Positions 25,470-35,410 are shown, numbered from the stretch's first letter. The stretch: 64,000 nt of DNA from Xanthomonas translucens pv. cerealis (GCF_006838285.1 NZ_CP038228.1:2418001-2482000); one strand, 5' to 3'. Notes: generated by a model from the sequence alone, not told the origin. Numbers and translations are program-made.

Positions 25470-26210
25470 ATGAACCCGCTCCCCTCGCCGACACAAGCCC
25501 TGGCCATCGCACGCACCGTGCTCGCCTCGCGCTACGCCGATGCGGCGTACGCCTTCGCCGCCGGCTCGATCCTGCGCGGCGAAGGCACGCACGGTTCCGA
25601 CATCGACCTGGTGGTGGTGTACGACCGGCTGCCGGCGGCGCGGCGCGAAGCCTTCGTCGCGCAAGGCGTTCCGATCGAGGCTTTCGTCCATGACCAGGGC
25701 ACGCTGGCATGGTTCGTCGATGACGACGTGGCACGCGGCCGCCCCAGCCTGCCGCACATGATCGCAGAAGGCAGCATCCTCGGCGCCGCGGTGGAACGCG
25801 CGCAGGCCATGCAGCGCAACGCCTCCGAGCGCCTGCGCGCAGGACCGCCGCCGCTGTCGCCGGCGCAGTTGCAGGCCCTGCGCTACGAGATCACCGACCT
25901 GGTCGACGACCTGCAAGGCGAACGCAGCGCCGCGCAGATCGTCGCGATCGGCGCCACGCTGTATCCCCGGCTGGTGGAACTGGCCCTGCGCGGACGCGGG
26001 TGCTGGCACGGCACCGGCAAGTGGGCGCCGCGCCTGCTGGCGCGGGCCGATGCCGACTTGGCCGCACGCTTCGAGCATGCCTTTGCTGCGTTGTTCGCGA
26101 CGTCCGCGTGCGCCCCGGCCATCGCGCTGGCGCTGCAGGAGATGGCCCCACACGGTGGCCGCCTGTTCGATGGCGACTGCCGCACCGCGCCTGCACATTG
26201 GCGCAGCTAG
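25470..26210 (+). CDS. Nucleotidyltransferase-domain protein
   Basis: Protein of 246 residues. The pol-beta-type nucleotidyltransferase signature is clear: AAGSILRGEGTHGSDIDLVV (about residues 30-50) gives GS followed by DxD. The C-terminal half is helical (ALRYEITDLVDDLQGERSAA). Transfers a nucleotide to an unknown acceptor; the family includes MNT-type antitoxins and antibiotic nucleotidyltransferases. Start ATG 25470 precedes the first conserved residues; the frame upstream overlaps the methyltransferase pseudogene and is not coding. No HEPN partner is seen next to it. Confidence 0.82.
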   Translation: MNPLPSPTQALAIARTVLASRYADAAYAFAAGSILRGEGTHGSDIDLVVVYDRLPAARREAFVAQGVPIEAFVHDQGTLAWFVDDDVARGRPSLPHMIAEGSILGAAVERAQAMQRNASERLRAGPPPLSPAQLQALRYEITDLVDDLQGERSAAQIVAIGATLYPRLVELALRGRGCWHGTGKWAPRLLARADADLAARFEHAFAALFATSACAPAIALALQEMAPHGGRLFDGDCRTAPAHWRS

Positions 26211-26248
26211 TGCGCGGCCGGCCCTGCGTAGCGGCCGCGGGCCGGCCT

Positions 26249-26281
26249 GCCCTTGGCCAGCCCCCTTGCCAGGCCAAGGGC
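26249..26281. terminator. Bidirectional hairpin between convergent genes
   Basis: Perfect 10-bp arms GCCCTTGGCC (26249-26258) and GGCCAAGGGC (26272-26281) with a 13-base loop, midway between the stops of the nucleotidyltransferase and thioesterase genes. No T-run. Confidence 0.5.
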
Positions 26282-26291
26282 CACGTCGGCC

Positions 26292-26771
26292 TCAGGCCTG
26301 GTAATGGGAGATGGTGTCCTCGATGCCCTTGCTCAGCTCCATCACCTTCAGCGCGTACTCGGACAGACGGTGGTCCTCCGGCGTGTCCGGCTGCCACGAC
26401 GGCACCGGCGTCGGCCTGCCTTCCACCCCGTCCAGGGCCACGAACACGATGATGCAATGGGTGCACAGCCGCGAGTCGCCGCCCATCGGGTCGCGCGCGC
26501 GCACGTCGATCGCGAAATGCATGCTGGTGCTGCCGGTATAGACCAGCTTGGCGGTGACCGTGACCATGTCGCTGATCCGGATCGGCGAGACGAAGCGGAT
26601 CCCGCCCACCGCCACGGTCACGCTGTAGCGCCCGCTCCAGCCCACCGCCGCGGCGTAGCCGACCTGATCGATCCACTTCATCACCACCCCGCCGTGGACC
26701 TTGCCGCCGTAGTTGACGTCGATCGGCTCGGCCAGGAAGCGGAAGGTCAGTTCGCGTTGCGTGCCGCTCAT
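26292..26771 (-). CDS. Hotdog-fold acyl-CoA thioesterase
   Basis: Cytoplasmic protein of 159 residues. NYGGKVHGGVVMKWIDQVGY is the YciA/BACH-type hotdog helix with the catalytic Asp, followed by SVTVAVGGIRFVSPIRISD and a typical FVALD strand near the C-terminus. Hydrolyses acyl-CoA thioesters; chain preference unknown. Start MSGTQRELTF (26771) is at the beginning of the domain; the frame upstream to 26834 adds non-conserved residues. Confidence 0.9.
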   Translation of the reverse strand: MSGTQRELTFRFLAEPIDVNYGGKVHGGVVMKWIDQVGYAAAVGWSGRYSVTVAVGGIRFVSPIRISDMVTVTAKLVYTGSTSMHFAIDVRARDPMGGDSRLCTHCIIVFVALDGVEGRPTPVPSWQPDTPEDHRLSEYALKVMELSKGIEDTISHYQA

Positions 26772-26944
26772 CGGGGCTCCAGCGAAGGGAAAGACGCTGA
26801 AGTCTGCCACGTCCCGATGCTGCAGGCCGCGCACCGCCGCAACGCGCGGATCGGCGGTTCAGGGCTGGCAACGGCGCCACCCAGGAAGCGCAAATGCCAT
26901 GCGCCCTCGCCTCGCCGGCGGCTAAGCCTCGCGATCGCGACGGC

Positions 26945-27781
26945 TTAGCCAGCCGCCAGTGCCGGGTTGTCGTGCTTGCGGATGCACAGCCACGGAAAGT
27001 GCGGCTGCCGCCAAAGCAGCGCGCGCAGGCTGCGGGCGCGCAGGCTGCGCGGATCGAACAACACGCGCAGCGCGATGCCGTCGAGCGCGGCCCAGGTGTG
27101 CTGGTGATACTGGCCGGCCAGTTCCGCGCAGCCCAACCCGCTGAAGTAGCGCAGGCTGCGCGCGGCGCTGGCCTGCGCCTGCGCGGCGTCGGCATAGAAC
27201 GGGCTGTCGATCACGTGCAGTTCGCCATCGTGCTGCAGCAGGCCGAGCAGGCGCGCGATCAGCGCCAGCGGGTCGGCGAAATACTGGATGGAGGCCGGCA
27301 GCACGATCGCGTCGAAGCGCTGCGGCGGCAGCGACAGCGTGTGGATGTCGCCGGCGACGAAGCTCAAGCGCGGGTTGGCCGCGAACACGCGTGCGGCCTG
27401 CGCCAGTTCGGTACGGTTGACGTCGACGCCGCAGACCTCGCGCTGCAGGCCTTCGGCCAGCCGCTGCGACAGCCAGCCGTTGCCGCAGCCAAGTTCCAGT
27501 AACGGCCCGCTGCCGCCGCGCGCGCGCAGGTGGCGCAGCAGGCGCCGGCACGACTCGGCGCGCACCCGCCACTCGTGGCTGGCGGCCAGCGCGCCGCCGG
27601 GACGCGGCAGCATGCGCAGCTGTTCGTCGCTGTAGATGCGGCCTTCCTGCTGCCGGACCGCGAGGTACTGGCGCTCGAACGGATCGGCGGTCAGCGCCTG
27701 CTGCACCAGCACGCCGTCGATCGGCGCCAGCCCGGGCAGCCGCCGCAACTGTTCGCGCAGACTGGTCGCTGGCGTGCTCAC
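26945..27781 (-). CDS. Class I SAM-dependent methyltransferase
   Basis: Protein of 278 residues with the SAM-binding motif LLELGCGNGWLSQRLAEG (about residues 98-115), motif II VCGVDVN and a post-motif FDAIVLPASIQYFADP. Substrate unknown. The N-terminal 90 residues carry YLAVRQQEGRIYSDEQLRML, a region seen in methyltransferases acting in sugar or lipid pathways, but I do not assign one. GTG at 27781 is favoured because it begins seven bases after the upstream symporter stop; a longer frame would overlap that gene. Confidence 0.8.
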   Translation of the reverse strand: MSTPATSLREQLRRLPGLAPIDGVLVQQALTADPFERQYLAVRQQEGRIYSDEQLRMLPRPGGALAASHEWRVRAESCRRLLRHLRARGGSGPLLELGCGNGWLSQRLAEGLQREVCGVDVNRTELAQAARVFAANPRLSFVAGDIHTLSLPPQRFDAIVLPASIQYFADPLALIARLLGLLQHDGELHVIDSPFYADAAQAQASAARSLRYFSGLGCAELAGQYHQHTWAALDGIALRVLFDPRSLRARSLRALLWRQPHFPWLCIRKHDNPALAAG

Positions 27782-27788
27782 CGGAGAA

Positions 27789-29129
27789 TCAACGCAGCTG
27801 ACCGGACCCGTCGGCCGGCGGATCGTCCAGACCGACGTTGCTCGATGCGGCCTCGTAAACACGGCGGTCGAGCAGGCCGGTCTCCTTGGCCACCAGCACC
27901 GGCACCAGCATCTGCCCGGTGACGTTGGTCATGGTGCGCATCATGTCCAGGATGCGGTCGATCGCGTACAGATAGCCGATTACCTCCAGCGGCAGGTTGG
28001 CCGCGCTCAGCACCACCGTGGCCATCACCACAGCAGTGCCTGGCACGCCGGCGGTGCCGAAGCTGCCCAGCACCGAGGCGATCAGCACCACGAAATACTG
28101 GTTGGCAGTCAGCGGCACGCCGGTGTACTGAGCGATGAACACTGCGCACAGCGCCGGGAAGATCGCGCCGCAGCCATCCATTTTGATGCTGGCGCCCAGC
28201 GGCACCGCGAACGCGGCGTAGTCCTTGCTGACGCCGAGGTTGTGGGTGATCGAACGCAGCGCCACCGGCATCGCGGCGAAGCTGGAAGAGCTGACGAAGG
28301 CCACCTGCATGCCCGGCGCGGCGCCGCGGAAGAACTTCCACGGGTTCAGCCCGTGCGCCAGCAGCAGCCCGCTGTACACCACCAGGATGTGGATCGCGCA
28401 GGCCAGGTACAGCGCCAGCACGAAGTTGCCGAACGGCAGCAGCTTCTCGAAACCATAAGTGCCGACCAGCGAGGCGATCAGGCCGAAGGTGCCGAGCGGG
28501 GTCATCTCCAGCACGAAGCGGGTGACCTGGATCATGATCTCGCTCATCTGCGCAGCGAGCTTGCGCGCCTGCGCCACGCGCTCGCCGAGCTTGACCATCG
28601 CAAAGCCGAGCAGGCCGGCGAAGAAGATCACCGGCAGGATCGAACCGCGCCCGGCCGCCAGCACCGTCTCGCCGGCGGCATTGGTCGTGGTGCCGATGCC
28701 GGTCAGCGCGTAGAACGGATTGGACGGCACCACGTCCAGCAGCACCTGGATCGGGCTGGGCACGTCGCGCGGCGTCCAGGCGCTGTCCACGCTCAGGCCG
28801 AAGTGGCCGGCGCCCGGCTGCAGCAGCGTGCCCACGCCCAGGCCGACACCGACCGCCAGCGCGGCCGTCAGCACGAACCACAGGAAGGTGCGCCCGCCGA
28901 GCTTGGCCACCGATTGCTGACCGTGCAACGAGGAGATCGCGTTGATCACCGCGAAGAACACCAACGGCACCGCGATCATCTTGATCAATGTCACGTACAG
29001 GTCGCCGAGCGGCCCGAACCAGGTATCCGCCGCCGGCCCCAGCGCCCAGCCGGCCAGCGCACCGAGCACGAAGCCGGCGACCACGCGCTGCCAGAACGGA
29101 ATGCGCAACCAGGCGCTCACCAATGTCAT
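27789..29129 (-). CDS. Dicarboxylate/amino acid:cation symporter (SDF family)
   Basis: Inner-membrane protein of 446 residues in the DctA/GltP family. Diagnostic elements are the serine-rich re-entrant loop SSSSFAAMPVALRSI, the VPLGASIKMDGCGA helix-7 motif, and SFGTAGVPGTAVVMATVVLS before the last helix. Takes up C4-dicarboxylates or acidic amino acids with sodium or protons. The start at MTLVSAWLRIPF (29129) fits the family; the longer frame adds a non-conserved piece. Likely co-transcribed with the methyltransferase downstream. Confidence 0.9.
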   Translation of the reverse strand: MTLVSAWLRIPFWQRVVAGFVLGALAGWALGPAADTWFGPLGDLYVTLIKMIAVPLVFFAVINAISSLHGQQSVAKLGGRTFLWFVLTAALAVGVGLGVGTLLQPGAGHFGLSVDSAWTPRDVPSPIQVLLDVVPSNPFYALTGIGTTTNAAGETVLAAGRGSILPVIFFAGLLGFAMVKLGERVAQARKLAAQMSEIMIQVTRFVLEMTPLGTFGLIASLVGTYGFEKLLPFGNFVLALYLACAIHILVVYSGLLLAHGLNPWKFFRGAAPGMQVAFVSSSSFAAMPVALRSITHNLGVSKDYAAFAVPLGASIKMDGCGAIFPALCAVFIAQYTGVPLTANQYFVVLIASVLGSFGTAGVPGTAVVMATVVLSAANLPLEVIGYLYAIDRILDMMRTMTNVTGQMLVPVLVAKETGLLDRRVYEAASSNVGLDDPPADGSGQLR

Positions 29130-29279
29130 CGAGGCTATCCAGAAAATCCCGGGGTCCTGCACGATAGCGCAAGCCGGCACGGACGACGATGCCATGGCTG
29201 GAAAGGCGCGATGTCATCGGCGCGCCTTGTCGCAACCGGCATAATGCGCGGGACTTCGTGCCCAGGGGCCGTTCCTCGC

Positions 29280-30989
29280 ATGCGCTACCTCGTTCCCGCC
29301 TTCGCCGCCGCCGCCACCCTGCTGCTGGCGGCCTGCGCCAGTGCGCCGCGCGCGCCTTCCAGTGCTGCCATCGCGCCCATCGCCGTGCCCGCCGTCGCCC
29401 ATCCCGGCGGCGAGACGCCGGACTGGTGGTACCGCAGCGGTGCGGCCAAGGCCGCCAACAACGGCGCGATGCGCGGCAAGGCCAAGAACGTGATCCTGTT
29501 CCTCGGGGACGGCATGAGCCTGACCACGGTCGCCGCCGCGCGCATCCTCGACGGCCAGCGCAAGGGCGCCTCCGGCGAGGAGAACCAGCTGTCGTGGGAG
29601 GCGTTCCCGGCCACCGCGCTGAGCAAGACCTACAACACCGACTCGCAGACCCCCGACTCGGCCGGCACCATGACCTCGATCACCACCGGGGTGAAGACCC
29701 ACATGGGCGGCATCGGCGTCTCCGCCGGCAAGCGCGAGGCCTGCGCCGACAGCCTCGGCAAGCGGTTGCTGACCTGGCTGGAACTGGCCGACAGCGCCGG
29801 CCTCAACACCGGCATCGTCACCACCACCCGGCTGACCCACGCCACCCCCGCTGCGACCTACGCGCACACCCCCGAACGCAATTGGGAAAGCGACACCGAC
29901 CTGCCGGAGAAGGCGGTGGCCGAAGGCTGCCGCGACATCGCCCAGCAGATGGTCAGCGCGCGCTACGGCCGCGGCCCGCAGGTGATGCTGGCCGGCGGCC
30001 GCAGCCAGTTCACCACGGTCGAGCAGCGCGATCCGGAATACGACGACAAGGTCGGCCTGCGCCTGGACGGCCGCGACCTGATCGGCGAATGGCGCCAGCG
30101 CCACCCGCAGGGCGCCTATGTCTGGAACCGCGGGCAGCTGGAAGCGGCGCAGAACGCGCCGGCGCTGCTCGGCCTGTTCGAGCCGGACCACATGCAGTTC
30201 GACCACGACCGCGAGCAGAGCGCGGCCGGCGACCCGAGCCTGGCCGAGATGACCCGCGCCGCGATCCGCACCCTGTCGCGCGGCAAGGACGGCTACGTGC
30301 TGATGGTCGAAGGCGGCCGCATCGACCACGCCCACCACGCAGGCAACGCCTATCGCGCGCTGGACGAGACCATCGCCCTGTCGCAGGCGGTGCAGGCCGC
30401 GGCAGAGGCGACCTCGGCCGAGGACACGCTGATCATCGTCACCGCCGACCATTCGCACACGCTGAACTTCGTCGGCTACCCGCAGCGCGGCAATCCGATC
30501 CTGGGCAAGGTGCGCGGCACCAGCGGCGAAGACGCCAATACCGGCGATCTGGCGCTGGACGGCAACGGCCAGCCGTACGCCACGCTCAGCTACGCCAACG
30601 GCCCCGGCTACACCGGCGCCAGTAACCAGCAGCCGGCCGGCGCCAAGCAGTTCCCGCACGCGCCGAGCAGCTTCGAGCCGGTCAAGGGCCGCCCCGACCT
30701 GACCCACGTCGATACCGAGCGCCCGGACTTTATGCAGGAAGCGCTGGTGCCCACCAAGGCCGAGACCCACGGCGGCGACGACGTCGGCATCTGGGCGCGC
30801 GGCCCCGGCAGCGACGCGTTCCGCGGCAGCCTGGAAGAGAACGTGATCTACCACGTGATCGTGCAGGCCACGCCGAAGCTGCGCGGGCGCCTGTGCCAGG
30901 CCGGCACCTGCAATGGCGACGGCGTGCCGGTGCAGCTGCCGAAGCCGGACGCGTTCGTGGCCGAGGCTGCGAGCGCCACCGCGAAGTGA
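29280..30989 (+). CDS. Alkaline phosphatase (PhoA superfamily) lipoprotein
   Basis: Exported phosphomonoesterase of 569 residues. ATG 29280 gives a lipoprotein signal ending LLAAC (Cys19). Metal and catalytic sites are evident: VILFLGDGMSLTT (Asp77), the nucleophile Ser127 in TPDSAGTMTSITTGVKT, EGGRIDHAHHAGN and VTADHSHTL. The insert regions make it resemble the larger eukaryotic-type/VcAP-like alkaline phosphatases more than E. coli PhoA. Periplasmic, anchored in the outer or inner membrane. The stop overlaps the start of the WG-repeat gene by four bases. Confidence 0.93.
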   Translation: MRYLVPAFAAAATLLLAACASAPRAPSSAAIAPIAVPAVAHPGGETPDWWYRSGAAKAANNGAMRGKAKNVILFLGDGMSLTTVAAARILDGQRKGASGEENQLSWEAFPATALSKTYNTDSQTPDSAGTMTSITTGVKTHMGGIGVSAGKREACADSLGKRLLTWLELADSAGLNTGIVTTTRLTHATPAATYAHTPERNWESDTDLPEKAVAEGCRDIAQQMVSARYGRGPQVMLAGGRSQFTTVEQRDPEYDDKVGLRLDGRDLIGEWRQRHPQGAYVWNRGQLEAAQNAPALLGLFEPDHMQFDHDREQSAAGDPSLAEMTRAAIRTLSRGKDGYVLMVEGGRIDHAHHAGNAYRALDETIALSQAVQAAAEATSAEDTLIIVTADHSHTLNFVGYPQRGNPILGKVRGTSGEDANTGDLALDGNGQPYATLSYANGPGYTGASNQQPAGAKQFPHAPSSFEPVKGRPDLTHVDTERPDFMQEALVPTKAETHGGDDVGIWARGPGSDAFRGSLEENVIYHVIVQATPKLRGRLCQAGTCNGDGVPVQLPKPDAFVAEAASATAK

Positions 30990-31531
30990 CTGCGGCGCGG
31001 CGTCGCTGTTTGGCAATAAGGCTGGCGCTGGCGGCGATCGCCGCGGCGCCGTTGGCCTGGGCGCAGGCGCAAGGCGCATGCCGGCTCGGCGATCCGAACA
31101 GCGACCGCGACATCGTGCCCGGCTGCAGCGTCGGCTCCGATGGGCGTCTGCGGCTGGCGCCGCAGACGGCACAACGCCTGCCGTTCGACGCCGACGGCCT
31201 GTCGGTAGTGACCGTGAACGACCAGTTCTACTACGTGCGCGCCGACGGCAGCAGCCTGCCGGTGATCCTCTGGGACAACGGCCCGGACTATTTCGCCGAA
31301 GGCCTTACCCGTGGCATCTTCCGTGGCCGCATCGGCTTCTACGACCGGCAACTGCGCGAAGTGATCCCGCCGGCCCACGATTTCGCCTGGCCATTCGAGC
31401 ACGGCATGGCCCAGGTCTGCGATGGCTGCAGCCGCGGCACGCCCGATGGCGACGGGCATACGCCGATGCAAGGCGGGCGCTGGTACACCATCGACCGCAA
31501 CAACCGCGAAGTGCCCGAACCGCCACCCTGA
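30986..31531 (+). CDS. Secreted WG-repeat-like protein
   Basis: Protein of 181 residues starting with GTG at 30986, which overlaps the alkaline phosphatase stop (GTGA). A signal peptide ends AWA-QA near residue 26. The mature part has WG-repeat-like units: VNDQFYYVRADGSSLPV, GRIGFYDRQLREVIPPAHDF and AWPFEHGMAQVCDGC. Four cysteines could pair outside the cytoplasm. Function unknown; coupling suggests it works with the phosphatase or in its regulation. Confidence 0.75.
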   Translation: MTAARRRCLAIRLALAAIAAAPLAWAQAQGACRLGDPNSDRDIVPGCSVGSDGRLRLAPQTAQRLPFDADGLSVVTVNDQFYYVRADGSSLPVILWDNGPDYFAEGLTRGIFRGRIGFYDRQLREVIPPAHDFAWPFEHGMAQVCDGCSRGTPDGDGHTPMQGGRWYTIDRNNREVPEPPP

Positions 31532-31716
31532 GCGGCGCCGTGGTGCGCGCAGCAGCGTGGACCTGCCGACCCGCACTGGGCAGCCAGATTCGCATGCGCT
31601 GCGCAGCGGTCCACCGCAATCGCCCCCTGCACCCGCGGCACGCAGCCGTCGCGGGCGCACAAAGCAGCGGCCGCAACGCGCTTCGCTGCCGCGCCACTAG
31701 CCTCTAAAGTGGCGCG

Positions 31717-33063
31717 ATGACGCCCCATCCCGATACTGCACCGTCCTGCGCCGTGAGCGCCGCCCTGCCCGATCCGGCGCCCGCCGCGGTGCTGGTCGGG
31801 CTCAGCGGCGGGCTGGATTCCAGCGTGCTGTTGCATGCGCTGGCGCACCAGCCGCACTACCGCCGCGCCGGGCTGCGCGCGCTGCACGTGCACCACGGCC
31901 TGCATGCCGACGCCGATGCCTGGGCCGACCACTGCGCCGGGTTCTGCGCTGCGCTGGCGATCCCGCTGCAGGTGCTGCGCGTGCAGGTGCCGCGCGACAG
32001 CGGCCACGGCCTGGAGGCGGCGGCGCGGCAGGCGCGACGCGCGGCCTTCGCCCAGCTGCTGGGCGAAGGCGAGTGGCTGGCGTTGGCACAGCACCGCGAC
32101 GACCAGGCCGAGACCTTCCTGCTGCGCGCGCTGCGCGCTTCCGGTCCGGACGGGCTGGCGGCGATGCAGGGCCTGCGCCGCTTCGCCCACGGCATGCTGT
32201 GGCGGCCGTTGCTGGCCCTGCCGCGCAGCGACCTGCATGCCTATGCGCAACGGCATGGCCTGCACTGGATCGAAGACCCGAGCAATGCCGACCCCGGCTT
32301 CGACCGCAATTTCCTGCGCCTGCAGGTGTTGCCGCTGCTGCGCCAGCGCTGGGCGCATGCCGATGCCGCGCTGGCGCGCAGCGCGCAGCTGTGCGGTGAG
32401 GCCGGCGCATTGCTGGACGATGGCGACCAGGCCGCGCTGGAAATGCTGCGTGAGGACGCCACCGCGCCGCTGTCGCTGCCGCCGCTACGCGCGCTGCCGG
32501 CGCCGCGCCGCGCGCGGGTGCTGCGGCGCTGGGTCGCGCAAGCTGGCCTGCCGCCACTGCCGGCGGCCGGCCTGGTGGCGATCGAGCGCACGCTGCTGCA
32601 CGCGCGTGCCGACGCCGCCGCGCAGTTCGCCTGGCATGGCGCGACGCTGCGCGGCTGGCGCGACGCGCTGTACGCCGAGCGCGATCCGCCGCCGCTGCCG
32701 GCCGACTGGCAGGCGCAATGGGACGGCCGCGCGCCGCTGGCATTGCCCGACGGCCGCTGCCTGCGGCTGCGCGCCGACACGCCGCTGGTGTTCGATGCCC
32801 CGCTGCTGGTGCGCCTGCGCCAGGGCGGCGAACGCATCCTGTTGCCTGGGCGCGTCCACTCGCAGGCGCTCAAGCAGGTGTTGCAGGAACGCGCCGTGCC
32901 GCCCTGGCAGCGCGCGCGCCTGCCGCTGCTGTTCGAGGCCGAGCGCCTGCTCGCCGCCGGCGACCGCATCGTCGCCGCGCCGCTGCACGCCTGGCTGCAG
33001 GCACGGCACGCGCGGCTGGTACTGGACAGCACCGCCACGCCGTCGTCACCCGCCTTGGATTGA
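31717..33063 (+). CDS. tilS: tRNA(Ile)-lysidine synthetase
   Basis: Cytoplasmic enzyme of 448 residues that converts C34 of the CAU-anticodon tRNA-Ile to lysidine using ATP. The PP-loop [11 protein letters not shown] is at residues 29-39, [12 protein letters not shown] follows, and [19 protein letters not shown] and [17 protein letters not shown] are TilS blocks. The C-terminal TilS domain ([24 protein letters not shown]) is present. Essential in most bacteria. It leads a compact group with xseB and ispA. Confidence 0.97.
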   Translation: MTPHPDTAPSCAVSAALPDPAPAAVLVGLSGGLDSSVLLHALAHQPHYRRAGLRALHVHHGLHADADAWADHCAGFCAALAIPLQVLRVQVPRDSGHGLEAAARQARRAAFAQLLGEGEWLALAQHRDDQAETFLLRALRASGPDGLAAMQGLRRFAHGMLWRPLLALPRSDLHAYAQRHGLHWIEDPSNADPGFDRNFLRLQVLPLLRQRWAHADAALARSAQLCGEAGALLDDGDQAALEMLREDATAPLSLPPLRALPAPRRARVLRRWVAQAGLPPLPAAGLVAIERTLLHARADAAAQFAWHGATLRGWRDALYAERDPPPLPADWQAQWDGRAPLALPDGRCLRLRADTPLVFDAPLLVRLRQGGERILLPGRVHSQALKQVLQERAVPPWQRARLPLLFEAERLLAAGDRIVAAPLHAWLQARHARLVLDSTATPSSPALD

Positions 33064-33094
33064 CCCTGCCGCCGACGCCGCGCACACTTCCGCG

Positions 33095-33358
33095 ATGCCC
33101 AAGAAGTCATTAGAAGAAGCCTCCCCGGTCGCCCGCTTCGAGCAATCGCTCGAGGAACTGGAAGTACTGGTGGAAAAGATGGAAACCGGCGATCTGAGCC
33201 TGGAGCAGTCGCTGAGCGCCTACGAGCGCGGCGTCGGCCTGTACCGGCAGTGCCAGCAGGCGCTGGAACAGGCCGAACTGCGCGTGCGCCTGCTCAGCGA
33301 TCCGGAGCAGCCGGACACCGCCGAGCCATTCGATCCCGCCCCGCTCCATGGCGGCTGA
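33095..33358 (+). CDS. xseB: Exodeoxyribonuclease VII small subunit
   Basis: 87 residues, coiled-coil: [19 protein letters not shown] and [20 protein letters not shown] are the XseB hallmark. Partner of XseA in single-strand DNA exonuclease. Its end overlaps the ispA start by 11 bases, the usual xseB-ispA arrangement. Confidence 0.97.
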   Translation: MPKKSLEEASPVARFEQSLEELEVLVEKMETGDLSLEQSLSAYERGVGLYRQCQQALEQAELRVRLLSDPEQPDTAEPFDPAPLHGG

Positions 33359-34229
33359 CGCTACGTTCGCGCGCTGGCGCCAGCGCGTGGAAGCCGGCCT
33401 GGACGTGCACCTGCCCAGCGCCGCGGCAGCACCGCAGCGGCTGCACGCGGCGATGCGCCACGCCGCCCTCGGCGGCGGCAAGCGCATGCGCCCGCTGCTG
33501 GTCTACGCCAGCGGCGCGCTGTTCGCCGCCGATGAAGCGCAACTGGATGCGCCAGCGCTGGCGGTGGAACTGATCCACGCCTATTCGCTGGTGCACGACG
33601 ATCTGCCGGCGATGGACGACGACGCCTTGCGCCGCGGCCAGCCCACCGTGCACATCGCCTTCGACGAGGCCACCGCGATCCTGGCCGGCGACGCACTGCA
33701 GAGCCTGGCCTTCTCGCTGTTGGCCGGCGCAGACGGAGCCGATGCGGCGTTGCGGGTGTGCTGGCTGCAGACCCTGGCCGAGGCCGCGGGCGCGGCCGGC
33801 ATGTGCGGCGGCCAGGCGCTGGACATCGACGCCACTGGCACCGTGCAACCACTGGCCGACCTGCAGCGCATGCACGCGTTGAAGACCGGCGCGCTGATCC
33901 GCGCCAGCGTGCGCCTGGGTGCGCTGGCCGGCGGCGCCGACGCCGCCGCGCTGGCGCAGCTGGACGCCTTCGCCAGCGCACTGGGCTTGGCGTTCCAGGT
34001 GCGCGACGACATCCTCGACATCGAGGCCAGTTCCGAACAGCTCGGCAAGACCGCCGGCAAGGACGCGGCGCAGGCCAAGTCCACCTATCCCGCACTGCTC
34101 GGCATGGATGGCGCCAAGGCCAAGCTCACCGAACTGGCGGCGACGATGCGCGACAGCCTGCATGGACACGGCACGCGCGCCGACGCGCTGGCGGCGCTGG
34201 CGCGGCTGGCGGTGGATCGCTCGCACTGA
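33348..34229 (+). CDS. ispA: Farnesyl diphosphate synthase (short-chain polyprenyl synthase)
   Basis: 293-residue enzyme condensing IPP with DMAPP/GPP. The first aspartate-rich motif DDLPAMDDD begins at Asp84, and the second, DDILD, at Asp220. [13 protein letters not shown] (IPP-binding) and [10 protein letters not shown] are present. Small residues before the first motif fit a product of C15. Start ATG 33348 lies inside xseB and gives the family N-terminus. Confidence 0.96.
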   Translation: MAADATFARWRQRVEAGLDVHLPSAAAAPQRLHAAMRHAALGGGKRMRPLLVYASGALFAADEAQLDAPALAVELIHAYSLVHDDLPAMDDDALRRGQPTVHIAFDEATAILAGDALQSLAFSLLAGADGADAALRVCWLQTLAEAAGAAGMCGGQALDIDATGTVQPLADLQRMHALKTGALIRASVRLGALAGGADAAALAQLDAFASALGLAFQVRDDILDIEASSEQLGKTAGKDAAQAKSTYPALLGMDGAKAKLTELAATMRDSLHGHGTRADALAALARLAVDRSH

Positions 34230-34544
34230 AGCGATCCGCGCGATGCCCTTCAGCCGCGACGGGCATGACCGGTAAGGCCATCGCGACTGAAGCCGATCTC
34301 ACCATAGTTCGCAGACTGCAAGCGTGCGAGTCGGCTGCCCGCTAGCGCTCGCGCGGACGCAACGCCAACATCACCATGGCGTTGGCGCGCATCGAAATGT
34401 CCGCCTGCGCACAGCCATCCTTGTTCACGCGCACACGGCGCAACTCGGGCGCATCGATAGTCGCACCCGTTGGTCAGGCGCGGCACTCCCGTGACATCCC
34501 CTCTCCCAAGCCGCCAATGCGCGGTTCTAGCATCGGCATGCGCA

Positions 34545-34989
34545 GCGGCAAACCGAAAGCGCAGCGACAACTCCACGATCACACTCAACGCGTGGCTGCA
34601 ATACGCCGCATTCGCCGACGGCGAGCGGATGCAGCGCGCCGACGGCCAGCCGCAGAGGGTGACCAGCACGCCGCTGACGCTGTGGCTGGACAGCCGCGGC
34701 CATGCGGTACGCAACGATCTGATGGCCGGTCCGCAGGCCGTGGTCAACGGGATCAACGACGCCTCGTGCAGCACCAGCCAGATCAGCACCATCGGCAGCG
34801 CCGTGAACCCGGCGCGCACCTATTCGCAGAACGCAAAAACCTATCTCACCGGCGCGCGCTACACCTCCAGGTTCGGTGCATACAACGCCAGCCGCTACAG
34901 CACCGCCACCTCCAACTTCGTCAGCAGCGTGCGGTGGAGACGCCGACAGCCACGAGTACTTCGCAGAAAACACCCAGACGCAGAACTGA
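34545..34989 (+). pseudogene. M35 (deuterolysin/peptidyl-Lys type) metallopeptidase, active site deleted
   Basis: The frame at about 34560-34925 encodes a segment typical of secreted M35 endopeptidases: INDASCSTSQISTIGSA, ARTYSQNAKTYL, RYTSRFGAYNASRYST, SNFVSSV. It is then joined, with a frame change near 34925-34940, to the family C-terminus DSHEYFAENTQTQN and a TGA at 34987. The intervening region that should hold HExxH and the GTxDxxY zinc ligand (roughly 80-90 residues) is absent. The 5' end is also unclear: no signal peptide is seen, and the upstream sequence (34230-34545) shows no gene. Assignment rests on motif recall, not an alignment. Confidence 0.65.
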
Positions 34990-35114
34990 GCCGGACGGAC
35001 CAAACGCCGTCGCATGCGCGGCGGCCGGATCGTCGACGCTGCCGCGCCCGGAGGCGGATCGCAGATGAGGAACGGCCACTTCCAATGCGACCTGGCCAGA
35101 ACCACATGGCGGGG

Positions 35115-35410
35115 TGATCCGCGTCGGCCGATCGCGCGCACGATGCTCCGAATGCAGACACGCAAAAACGCGGTCCGGCGTAGCAGCCAACGGATGCGGT
35201 CGCCGGCGGCCGCGCCGGCGGTGGTCGGCGCATTACCCTGGATACGGCTGAAGCAGCGGCGATCCAGCCGGGGCGCTCCTGCCGCAGGTGCCCGATCGCC
35301 GGTTCCAGCGCCAGCCGGCATTCGATCCTGCGCCACTGCCGGCGCACGAGCGACCAGGGCTTGCCCAGACGCCGGCGCTGGCCGCCGGCCACTACGCGCG
35401 CCCGCGCCAC
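35115..35410 (-). pseudogene. IS5-type transposase remnant
   Basis: Two minus-strand frames together give the C-terminal end of an IS5-family DDE transposase. The first (about 35405-35285) encodes GGQRRRLGKPW, RRIECRLALEPAIGHLRQE, containing the conserved Glu region EPxIGHL. The second (about 35280-35115) encodes RLDRRCFSRIQGNAP and IRWLLRRTAFLRV, the usual sequel. A frameshift sits near 35280. No terminal repeats or N-terminal part could be found; upstream sequence to 35530 is degenerate. Confidence 0.6.

Noticed and set aside
27636..29279. Open frame running from the methyltransferase region into alkaline phosphatase
   Set aside because: The first 548 codons are antisense to the methyltransferase and symporter genes; the real start is the lipoprotein signal at 29280.
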